64,000 nt of DNA from Nereocystis luetkeana. Its lineage: Eukaryota > Sar > Phaeophyceae > Laminariales > Laminariaceae. Position numbers and translations under genes: made by a program. The stretch covers positions 7,852,776-7,916,775 of the forward strand of contig JARUPZ010000010.1 of the NCBI GenBank assembly GCA_031213475.1, in the 5' to 3' direction. The notes beneath the pieces are model-generated. The model searched no databases. It was given only the letters and a program-made list of their open reading frames with translations, and was not told the origin of the DNA. Shown piece after piece: positions 43,501 through 55,500 of the stretch (its first letter is position 1; each line of letters starts with the position of its first letter).

Positions 43501-46500
43501 GGGTTGTGGAAGTACCAAGTGGATGCTCCATTGTGTTTTCGTCCCTGAGTACGTACGACATGCACGCACTCATACCTGCACGCATTACGTGTTGCCTAGA
43601 ACTCCATGCTGTTCATCTCTCTCTGAGTACATACGATAAACACATACCTGGTACCATACATGCGTACTGGTATGTTTTACCAGGTGATTTACACTCATTG
43701 TTTGGGGTAAGTCAGCTCTGAAATAAGTTTTTTTCGCTGTGGGTTGCAGAGCTTGTGCCAAGCGTTTTGATTGGCAGCTTGATGATTTCTTCTCCAGGTC
43801 TTCCGCAAGCTTGACGTGGACGGTGACGGAACGCTGACCTCGCTGGAGTTCAAGAGAGGCCTGCGAAAACTAGGGATCGGGGACTATCTCGGAGAGAGGG
43901 ATGTACGGAGGTGCGCTACATACCCCCTACAACCCCCTCCCCTTTGAAACACTTCATTGCGTGAGCTAGACAGCCAGGGGGCCTTTTTTTTTGCGCAGTC
44001 ACCACGGTTGGCAGTCGAGTTAGACCATTTTTGTGTCCGGAGAACCTTAACTCCGCGAAGGGGGGGGGTCGTATCACGTAGTGTGTATATGGCAAGACGC
44101 CCACGAGGCACTTAACCTCCGCACAAGGGGGATGATCGTATCACGTAGTGTGTATATGGGAAGACGCCCACGAGGCAGCTACATAGTAAACCCAGTGCTG
44201 TCTCTGGAAGTGGCCAAACCAGAAAACAAAATCAATCCATTGACACTGTTGTCCACACGCAACAAAGTCCATCTCGCAAGCGGTTCTTAGTAGGATGCAG
44301 CTCACCCTTCATGCGACCCGTCCAACAGCTCACGGCGCTTCGCGCTTGGTGCCAAACAGGCAATATTTGCCTGATCGGTGAAAACCCGACGTGCTCCGTC
44401 CCGGCGTTGTAGGGATGCGAGGGTCTACGGTCACACGACTACGGCCATGCATGAGATCGAGTACACCCCCCCCGTTTGGTCCAACCCCTACCCTTCCCTA
44501 CCCTCGGCATAGTGCAAAGCAGGCTACCGCACCCATGGAAATCCGATACAAGCCCCCCCCCCCCCCCCCCCCGCCTCCCCCCCCTTTTCCCCTCCATTTG
44601 GTCCGACCCCTACCCTGCGCTAACCTTCGACGTCATGCCAAAATGCACATACCCTGAATCGGCAGGATATTCCGGTCCTTCGACCGCGGGCTTAGCGGCA
44701 GTGTCGGCTATCACGAGTTTTGCGATTTCCTCCTGCACGGAGCTGTTTTCGGAAAAAAACTGTCGAAACGACACCACGAGCAACAGCACCGACATCGTGC
44801 GGGTCACTTCTCCTCGAAGAGAAACAACAGTCACGGTTACTTGTCGAACGGGAACAAGACACCACCCCGCCGCCGACATCATCACCATCATCATCAATAC
44901 AATAATCATGATCGTCGTCGCAGCCGAGGAGGAAGAGGAGGGTGCGGCGGAACCGATGACGGTTGGGGCGGGAAGGAAACCGCCGATGGAAGCTGTTTTG
45001 GGTCTTCGGATGACTGGGGAACCAGCAGCAGCGAGGACGACGACTATGGTGAGTTGTTAAAAAAATTGTGGAGAACGGCTTTCAGCAGGGCTGTGAGTGA
45101 GCTGGCTGGCTAGACTATGAGTCGTCCGCTATTACGGGGGGGCATAGTTAACAGGACCTATGATATACATAAAAACCTATATAATAAACCATTTTTACTC
45201 ACAATATTCGGTCCTGTTAGCTATGGTCCCCCGTAATAGTAGTTCTTAGTCGACTGCGTATTAATAGACATTTCAGCTAGTTTGCGTGCGGTAATTTTCC
45301 GGAGCTCTGCATTCCCGCTTTTCTGACTGGCGCGTTTGCGGCTCAAACTGGTGTTTTTATGTTGACAAATACTCGTGCTGTGTGTGGCTCGGCGTGTGCT
45401 GTTTTTATTGCTAAATATTACACCACCCTGGGCGGAAATATGAGTACTGTTTAAACATCAACATGAATACCAATCGGTTCTCATATTGGCAATCACCCGG
45501 AGCGGTAAGTCGGTTATTTGGCTTGCTTCACCCCTCAATTGACAGCTGCAGTAGTAGCCCTGGCAACAAGCAACAGCCGATTCACACCCCTAGGTCGTGC
45601 CGTGTTGTGGGTTGCAGGGAGAAGAGCTCTGCTGTGTTGTGTGCCACAGGCTGTTCTGTTCTCGTTGCGCCGTGTCCTTGTGCATTTTTGACTGATTCCA
45701 GCGTAGGTTTTGTGGGGTGCTGATTGGTTGGAGCGGGTTGGGGCATCTCACGTGCTGGCAGGAAAAAACAAAACTCCCACTTGGGGACGTTTCAGTATAT
45801 CGAAACACTTTTCCGCTTTCCCTTTGGTGCCGTTTATGTGCAACAAAACATGACCCGCTCTCTCCTGGGTGCCCTTTAAGTGTAAGAAAATATCTTCCTC
45901 TCTCTCTTTGCTGCCGTTCAAGCATGATGAAACGTTTTCCGCCCTCACCTCCTTGGTGCCATGTCGTTTTTAAGTGCACCGAAACGTTATCCGCGCTCCG
46001 TCTTGGTGCCGGTTTTTTTTTTGTCTCGCTTGATATCTCGCTTTCAAAAGAAGAAAAAACACCATTGTCAAAACATTATACTTTCGAGCATTTGGCGAAA
46101 GGCTAAAAACTAAAAAAAATAAAACAGTATCCACTCTCCCATCCCTTGTGCCGTTCGAGCATAATATAACATCATCCGCTCTGCCCACTGGTATCGCTTC
46201 TTTTTTTTTTGTGCCACTTGGTCTCGCTTTCAAGGCTCCGATGACATCGAGCGCGGCTACGACAGCGGGAGCGGGGACGGGCTATTCGAGCCACCCCCCG
46301 ACCCAGTAATGGACGCGGCCCGCGACGCGATGGTCGAGTTCGCGCCATCCGCGGAGCGGCAGCAGCGCGTACGGGATTATTTACGGGGAAAGGATAAGAA
46401 CGGTTCCGGAAAGGTGATTCAATCATTCGTAGTCCAAGAGGTACTAGAGGTACGGCCACGGCTCCGCCTGCGGCGCTAGGTGTGCGTCGCCAATGAGCAA

Positions 46501-49500
46501 TGCGGCCACCGCTTCTTACGTACGTACATGAGCTGATACTGACGTACGTGTGTGCGTGCCTTCTGCATCTGCTGTCGTTGTGCCAGCTGCTGAGCGCGCG
46601 TGCCTGCTGCATCTAAGGTAACCTGTCTAGTGGTAGCCTTTCGAGTTGCTGCGATCGTACAACAGCTCTACTCTGGACTGCGAAATACCCGACTGGACCA
46701 CTAGTCGCCGACTCGTTGTTAGTAGGCTCCGAAGATATACGTACGTAAGTATACGAGGTATTACTGGTATTTCGGGAGGCTATAGTAACCTAGGAATACA
46801 TACCAGGTACCTGGTACCGATCAGAACCCACGATGCACCCAAAAGTCATGTATCCCCCTAATTTTACGCACTTTATTGGGTTGTGATTACTGCGATATGT
46901 TCCCTCGTACGTACGCTGTAGTCGCGTACGGTAATTTGCGGCAATTTGCGGTAATTTGCGGTAAGGTACGGTAGTTCGTATGCTATGCAACTAGCGCGTT
47001 TGTAGCTGGGACAACGTTACTTTGTGAATAAATGCCGAAGTCAGGTGTTAACAAAGTGACTCACCTCGGCACGCAACTATTACATAGTAATACATGGTAC
47101 TACACAGTAATACACAGTACTACACAGAAATACGCACCCTGGTAATAATTAGAACCCACGACGGAACAAAAAATCATGGTATCCCCCCAGGTGTATAACT
47201 GTGCATAGCCCCCGGCCACCTGTGTAAAACGGGGGGGGCTAATGTTGTAAGAACCATAACCCACGACGGAACAAAAATCGTGCATCCCCCTACGTTTCCA
47301 CACAACATCTGGTTCTGATCACAATATCTCTATATATATAGACCCTTGCACGCCTACAACGCCGGGGTGGAACAACTAGCCGTGAAGTCTGTCCACTTCA
47401 CAGCCCACAAAAAAAATACTGCTGTAGCCTTGCAAACAGCCGCCCGTTTGCGACGCGTTGGTGTTTTTTGGGAGTTGCCTGCATACAGCAGTGTTTTGGG
47501 CAAGCTCAAGATTTCTGCCTACCGTGATCAATCAGTACCTCGCGCCCTCCCCTCCCCTCCGTCGCCCCCGTGCTACGTTGCTTCTTGTGCCGCTACAAAT
47601 AAACACCCCCTGCGTCCCATCCTCACCCTCAGGGACGCGAGGGTCTATGGTCATCATACGCCTACCGCCATGCATGACATAAGTGCACCCCCCCCCCCCC
47701 GCGTGTTATTTCTTGTTGCTTTTTGTGGCGCTCCAAACAACGCTTACGTTCGCTACTCCGTTGACGCGCATGCAATGTGTCCTGTTTCCGCCCTATCCAC
47801 GCACTAAGATATCGGAGAGCAAGTTCCATCAGTTCCTGCGACGCTCAGGGGTCGAGAACGCCCTTGGAGGCGACGGCACCTGCGCGCTGATAGAGAGAAT
47901 GGACCCACGAGCCACCGGATACATCCGCTACCTCAAATTTCTCGATAAGGTATGACAGGAACCAGTTTCAACTGTAGGGGGGCAGGGGGGGAGAAGAGCC
48001 TGCCGTGTGATGCCGGACAAGAGTTACGACTACTAATATTACGAGGGGCCATGGTAAACCGGCCCAATTATTGTTAGTAGAAATAGGCAAATATATAGAT
48101 TTTTGTGTGTACCGTAGGCCCTATTGACTATGGCTCCCCGTTGTGGGAGGGAGAGAGGAAATAAGGGCGAAGGTGCTATTTCGGGGGATCATATTAAATA
48201 GGACCTACGGTACATACAAAAACCTATATATTTTGCTATTTTTACAGACAATATTTTGTCCCATGTACTATGATCCCCCGTAGTAAATAGGAAGAACAAA
48301 AATATGGATTACTCGTAAAAACAAATCTGGGGGAGGCGACCGGAGTAGAAGGTCTCATCCAACCCAGCACTTGGATTGAATGATCGGCAGCAGCAGCAGC
48401 GGCGTAAAGTAACAGTACAGTGCAAGGTTACCCTTCGGAGGCATTCGGACGCGGGGTGACGCAAGGTGAAATCCGATGAATGACGTTTTGGTACAGCTGG
48501 AAAAAAAACGAAAGGACCCACCCACCGTGGCAGTTCTGAAGTATATACGACTAAACAGCCCAAAACGATAAAAATGCACGACGACCAGCGAAACGAAATC
48601 GTTACAAAAAATATGTATTTTTTTGCTATCCGGCCGGCGCCGACAAGGTGTTCGACAAGGCCAAGCCTCCGGAAGACGCAGCGGCAGCAGACGGGCCCGG
48701 CAAAGGAGAGGACGAGCCTAAGCCGGCGGACACTAATCCAATTCTTCACCGTATCCAGGAGGCGGTACTGCAGGTGAAAACAGTACAACGAGCCTCTGCA
48801 CCGTGCTGAAAGTAAACCAGTAGTAGTGGGAAAACGAAGGCACGTAGATGCATGCTGTGCCCCGGGGAGGCGGGAAGAAGGGACGACCCCTGGTGTGATC
48901 ACGGCTCGGCTTGTCCAGAAAGCTGCCGGTAAAAAACCTCCTCAGAAAAGCTGAGCTAGAAAATCGAAACGACGATCAAAAACGAAAGACCGGGGACGAG
49001 AAGAAAACAAAATCGAGGTTGCCGGTTACGCTACCGACCGAAGGCCAGCAGCCAACGTGACGAGAGCTGTTCCCACAATCTTCACAGCGAGATAAAGACC
49101 CTCGGGCTTTGTCAGTTAGGGTGGTCACCGATCCATATCTCTCACCATCAGATCGTGGCACCCAGGGGGGTCACCGATCTATTCAATTTCGCGAGGTCAT
49201 ACCACCCGGGGGGGTAACCGGTTTATTCATTTTACAGGGTCATAACCTCCCCCCCCCGTAACACGCACGATCGAAGCATCCACACGCAGATTTTTCAGGA
49301 TGAAACTTATTCATGGAAATTATTGACCTTACAGCTGAAAAGGCGTCATTTTTTTTTCTCGAAATGCCTTACAAGCTTATTACTGTTAATATATGTGTGC
49401 ACTGATATGGTATAGAGCAGCACCTATCACAATCTCTCACTTTGACAACCCTCCCGCTAGATGACAACTAGTGCAAGGGTATGCTTTGTAGGGTATACTG

Positions 49501-52500
49501 AGTATATACTCTGGACGCGGGTGCCAAACCTGGTTATTATTGTACCCAGGTATATACCCAAATACCCGGGTATTACCCAATATACCCGGGTGTATACCCA
49601 AATACCCGGGTATATTCCAAATTACCCTGGTATATACCCAAATACCCGGGAACATACCCAAACACCCGGATATATTCCCAGATACCCGGATATGTACCCA
49701 AATATCCGGGTGCACACCCAAACACCCGGGTATACACCCCTACTAAACATTTCCTTGCATTTTTTGTATATATACGTGGTGCAAAACAAAAAAATCCGCT
49801 GGCGCCATCGGGCAGTCCCTCGCCAGAAACCGGCCGTATCACGGGCTGTTCCGGCTGTCCGACGACACCGGGTCGGGGCTGGTGACGATGAACGCCCTCA
49901 AGCACACCCTCAACATGCTGGGAGCGAGGGTGACGCAAGACGAGGCTCAGATGGTGGCCGACAGGCTGGCGGCGCGGACGGACGGGCTCGTGGACTACGA
50001 GGGGCTGTATCGCCTTCTGTTGGCGTCCCCACCCCCGCCGGTGAGTGAGTGACTGACTGAGTAGGTGAGTAACTACACCACCAGCACGTATGTCATCCTT
50101 GTGCACTAGAACAGCACCTGTGTGTCGCACCCAAAAGCACCAGTCTGGATGAAAACACAAGGACAAGTCGCTGTCGTATAGAAAAATATCAACCCATAGA
50201 CGGTTATGATGTTTCCGTCCACGTCCAGGTAAAAAGTATATGTTTATTTTTTTGTCACGTTTTTCCGTTTTTTTTTTCAGTTTAACAGCCCTTTTTTACT
50301 GCAGTACTACTGGGGACCATAGTAAGTAGAACCCACGGTATATATTTATCTATTTTTACTAACAATAATTGGTCTTATTTACCATGGTCCCCCGTAATAG
50401 CATATACATACCTGTAGCACTTCGCTCCGCTGCCGATCGATATCGTTTATTCTCGCGAGAAGTGTTGGGGATCCGACGATACCCCACCCCTCCCCCTGCC
50501 GCCCGCCTCCTGCCGCCCGCCCCCCGCCCAAAGAATCCTACACCTCAGGTTGTCCGTTTTATTACCACATCAGGGTCCTCACCCCCTTTTCGGAGTGTAC
50601 TCCCCTTGTGGGGACAAAACACTAGGAACTAGAGTCAAATTTAGGTTTCTGTACACTGCGATACTAAATTGTCTGTTTTTTTTTAAACCCGGCCAAAGCG
50701 GTATTCATCAATTTGTTGTTGTTGTTGTTGCTGTTGTTGTAGTTCCACGCCTGGACTGAAATCTGATTGGGTAACGATGTCACTTGCCCGCTCAACTTGA
50801 CACGAGTTTTTTTTTTTTTTTTTGTTTCACACTCTCATCAACAACGAATGTTCTTCTGGTGGAACAAGCAGCCGTGGTCACAGATGCCTTTTGCTTCTCC
50901 TCTCATTTTTTTTTGTTTGATCGTGCACCTCACAGTTCACAAAAACACACACGTGCCATTCCGGATGGAAATATTAGGACCGTTTAGACATCAATATGGA
51001 TACCCAAACGGCCCTTACATTTGCGTCCACAGCGGCATCATACACCTCTCTGGCATTATAAATAAGAAACACTTGGTATTCATATTATATGCCTAAACGG
51101 TTCTTATATTTCCGATCAGAGTCGTACCTGATATTAAAAGTTTCACAAATAGATATATTGTTTAGTTATCAGACTACGTTATATTCGCACTATCAGTCGG
51201 TTAATGGGGGGGACCATAGTAAATAGGACAAATTTTATCTGTAAAAAATCGTAAGAAGTACACCTGGTATATTTTTGTGTACCATAGGTCCTATTTACTA
51301 TGGCCCCCCGTAGTAGCACACTATGATGGCCCTCTGCTCGCAAGGGCTGCCTGCCTACCGGTTTTGGCTTTCTTTTTTTTTGTTTTGCGTTCACGCGGCA
51401 TCTACGCCATAAGCGGGAGGCTCTACGCTTGCGACACACCCAGCTTCTAGGCCAGCGCCGCACCCACCGACTGTTTCCTTTTGCGGACACCGCCTGCCTA
51501 CGTACGGGTTCCCTTGCCTTCTTCACGCAGCATCTGCGCAGCAGACCCTTGCGGACGCCGTACGCGGGAGGTGGCGCGCTCGTGTGGCCGCCCCCCGCGG
51601 TCCTTCCGTCTACTAATTATGCCGCGGGAATTCTCGGAGAGGGGGGGGAGGCGGTCGGGGGCGGGGGGGGGGGGGTTAGTCGCAACGATCTTGTGCTCGA
51701 GGAAATCGCCTCCAGGTGAGAACGTTTTCATACAGCGGACAGATAGATGACGATCTAGATGACGACCTATTCAGATCACGATATATCCAGATCACGATCT
51801 ATCTACTGCAGTTCACGATCGCTTCCATCCAGGTGCTTAAACTGCCGTGAATCGATGTGGTGCATGCAGGGCCTGTGCACTACTATCCGGGATCATCTGG
51901 GTGCTAACCTGAGGTCGAGAGGATATTTAGCAGCGAGCTAGATCATCTGTGTGATAACTTCGCTGTACAGAGATGCCGTGAAGGGTCTGTACCCAATCTT
52001 CGGGTAGACCGTCTAGGCTATAACCTCCCGTCATGAGGTGTGGCCTGGTAGGGCCTACAGTGAATACAATCTGCTGTAGATGATGTGCTGCAGGTGCTGA
52101 CCTGCTCCTAACCTCTTGTGGGACTGCAGTCCCGTTTTGAGGATAGACCAGTCCAATTCTGAGTATGTTTGTCCCCAAAACAAGACTGGAGTCCCACGAG
52201 GGTCTAAGAGGTGGGGTGCACGGTTCAAATGTATACGATCCGCTGTAGACCATCTATTAATAGTTCCTCATCTGCCGGTATGAGCTGTTGTGGTGCAGGA
52301 TCCATACAGTACAGATAGATCCAACCCAGGAAACATGTGCTACTACTGTAGAGCATGCAGAGTATACGGCTTCCACCCGGCCATACCATGAGCTAGATCA
52401 CACAGATCATACAGATCATACATATCTGTATGATAAGGAATGTATCTTCCCTGAAACATCTAGATCAGCTGGTAGGAATCGATGATGATCTGTCTGATCT

Positions 52501-55500
52501 ATATGATCTGTCAAGGAGAACAGCCGAACATGTGTGCTGTATTTCGTTGGTCCGCCTAATTACCACCAGGGTGCGGCAGCGCGTGCTTGAGAAGATACAG
52601 CTGTGGGGGCCCTCCTTCAGCCTCTCCCGCCAGTTCGAATTTCACGACCCTCGGAACAGGTACTGTGTATAGTATGTATGTATGTATGTATGTATGTATG
52701 TATGTATGTATGTATGTCAGTATGTATGCATGTATGTATGCATGTATGTATGTATGTATGTATGTATGTATGTATGTATTTATGTATGTATGTATGCATG
52801 TATGTATGTATGTATGTATGTATGTATGTATGTATGTCTGTATGTATGTATGTATGTATGTATGTATGTATGTATGCATGTATGTATGTACAGTATAGTC
52901 CCACAAACAAGAAAATAGCTAAATGAGAACGTAAGCAGTCTTACTTTTTCTTTTCTTTTCTTCTTTGGGGGGGAGGCGCTCGTAAAAAATTTTGGGGTTG
53001 AGAAAGACTGTTCAGCGGCCATGCTCAGCGGCGAACGCCTCACTGACTGACTCCTGAATGTTGCAGCCTAAGGTCAATCTTGCCCCAAGATTAGGGTTAA
53101 AAGTTTTTTTATTGGCGTCCACGCACACATTTTTCAGGGATCTTCAAGGTTCATCCTCCGACCCGCAGGTCGGGCTCAAGAGGTTTCAAACTACCACGGG
53201 TCGGGTCGGGTCGGGTCGGGCCGGGCCGGGTCGGGTCAGGATGTTTATCAAAATATCGCGGGTCGGACCAGGTCACACCCTGACCTGACTCGACCCGACC
53301 CCGCCCACGAGATTTGACCCGACCCGCTAACAGCCCTGGGAAAACGGAACTTACTGCTTGTATTTTTCCAGCACACTAGAGTGAAATTCTAGCGGAGAGG
53401 GGGGTTTATTCTGAGAATCCGAAGACAGAAGTTAAAATGCTTGTCTCTTCAGGCGGACATATCTTGAGAAAACAAAAAACAGTTCGTACCCCGAATATCA
53501 TTCGCCTCTTGATGGAGAATTCCGCGACCCCTGGAAAAGATGCAGACGACTCAAACCGACTTCAACACGAGCTCAGCACTGCCGCACCCAGAGCTCAGAC
53601 GATGTCGGATCACCTCAAAATGATGGTTGCTGAATCTGCCACTGATGAACAGTAAACCAGACAACAGGCCCACGAAATAAGAAATAACCCCGAATAAATG
53701 AGAACGTGGAGCTCACTTTCAGAAAACGTGCGCAGCTGCAAGCACTATACCGCACCCTACATCAATGACCGATGCTCAATGCTGCTCAAGGACGGTCGGT
53801 GGTGTCTCAGCAAGGTTTCAAGGCTTGTTCATATGGAGGCGTTTCGTTTTGGCGGGCTCAAACCGCAATCAAGCAGTAATGCCTACTCACGACCCCATCC
53901 CGACCCTGTTGCCTTGACTCGACGATTTTTGTGGTTGCTTCGACACCATGATGATGATGATGCTCATCATCATCTGCGGAAGGGGGATGGTGACGGTCGA
54001 GGATTTTTCGTCGGTGATGGAGCAGCTGGGTGTGTACCTCTCCGGGCAGGAGACAGAGCACGTCAGACGTCTCTTCGATAGGTGGGTCAGAGGAACACGC
54101 AAAACATATCATCCGATACTCCGCCTACATCGGAGGGGGGCGGGGTGCACTCAATATTATGCATGCCCGTAGTCGTATGACCGGGGGGGGGGTACTGATG
54201 TGTGTGTCGGGGGGGGGGGGGGTGCCCTCATTATCGGGGAGGGGGGGGGGGGTACTCATTTATTGGGCGGGGGCGGGGTACTCACTTGTTCGTTTGGGAG
54301 CGGGGGGGGGGTACTCATTTATTGGGGGGGGAAGGGGGGGTGTTCATTATCGGGGTGGGGGGTACTCATTTGTTACTTGCCTTAGGTCTTAGTCATTTGA
54401 CGACTATTGAGCACGCATCACATTTGAGGCGGAGGCGCCATTCATACTCCAAATAGTGACTCCTCCCAACATTTGGACGCTCCTTACGTTTTTGTCCGTA
54501 CATAAACAACTTCCATTAGGGGGGTGTACTCGATAGGAGAGATGTACTCGATCTCATACATGGCCGTAGTCATATGACCATAGACCCTCGCATCCCTACA
54601 ATGCCGGGACGGAGCATGTCGGGTTTTCACCGACCAGGCCGACATTGCTTGCACCAAGCGCGAAGCGCCGTGAGGTGTCTGGCGAGTCGCATGAAGGGTG
54701 AGCTGCATCCTACTAAGAACCGCTTTTGAGGGCTCCATGGGGGGGGGGGGGGTGTACTGATGTACTCATGCCATGCATGCGTATCGTCGTAGAACCATAG
54801 ATCTTCGTACCCCTACGATAACGTGGTGGAGGGGGAGGGGGGGGCATATACTAGAACCAAGTATACAAAAAAACGTTTTCCCATTATTTTAACATCTTCA
54901 GCGGTGCAACACCGAACCGCGGTGCGGTTTTTCTGCTTGCTTAGTCCAGCGGTGCGGTGCGGTGCGGTACGGATTACATTTTTTTATATTCCTACGGATG
55001 CGGTTCGGTGCGGCAATGTTAAAATGAAAGCCATACGGTGCGGTGCGGTGCGGTTAGGTAAAATCGCACCGAAACCGCCCCGCACAGTACCGCACCGCAA
55101 CCGACAAAAAAAACGCACCGTGAAAAGCCCTGCTCTTCAGGAGTGTCCAGTAGGTTAATTTATTTTTTCTCTTGACTGCCGTGTTCCCCTGTTGAGGAGG
55201 CGGACGTTTTTTTTTGCCCGCTTTTTCTCTGCGATTCGCGTTCGTTCAAAACCGTCCACACCAAGGTCGGACAGATGAGACAGATGATACAGATCATGAT
55301 ATATCTATCAGTGTACATATAGATCATCTAGTTCCTCACCTGCCGTCGGAAGATGTTGTGCAGGATCTGTATATATAGTGCAAATCGAACCCAGGAAACA
55401 TGCAGATCATGCAGGTTATGCGGGCCCCACCCGGCAACATGAGCTAGATCATACAGATCGGGGAACGATATATCTGCTTTGAAATGTGCTATTAATAGAT

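Noticed and set aside
48309-48902. 197-codon reverse open frame
   Set aside because: Antisense to exon 29 with no recognisable domain.
52556-52926. Long Tyr/Ile/His or Tyr/Val/Cys/Met repeat proteins
   Set aside because: Pure translation of the GTAT microsatellite on either strand.
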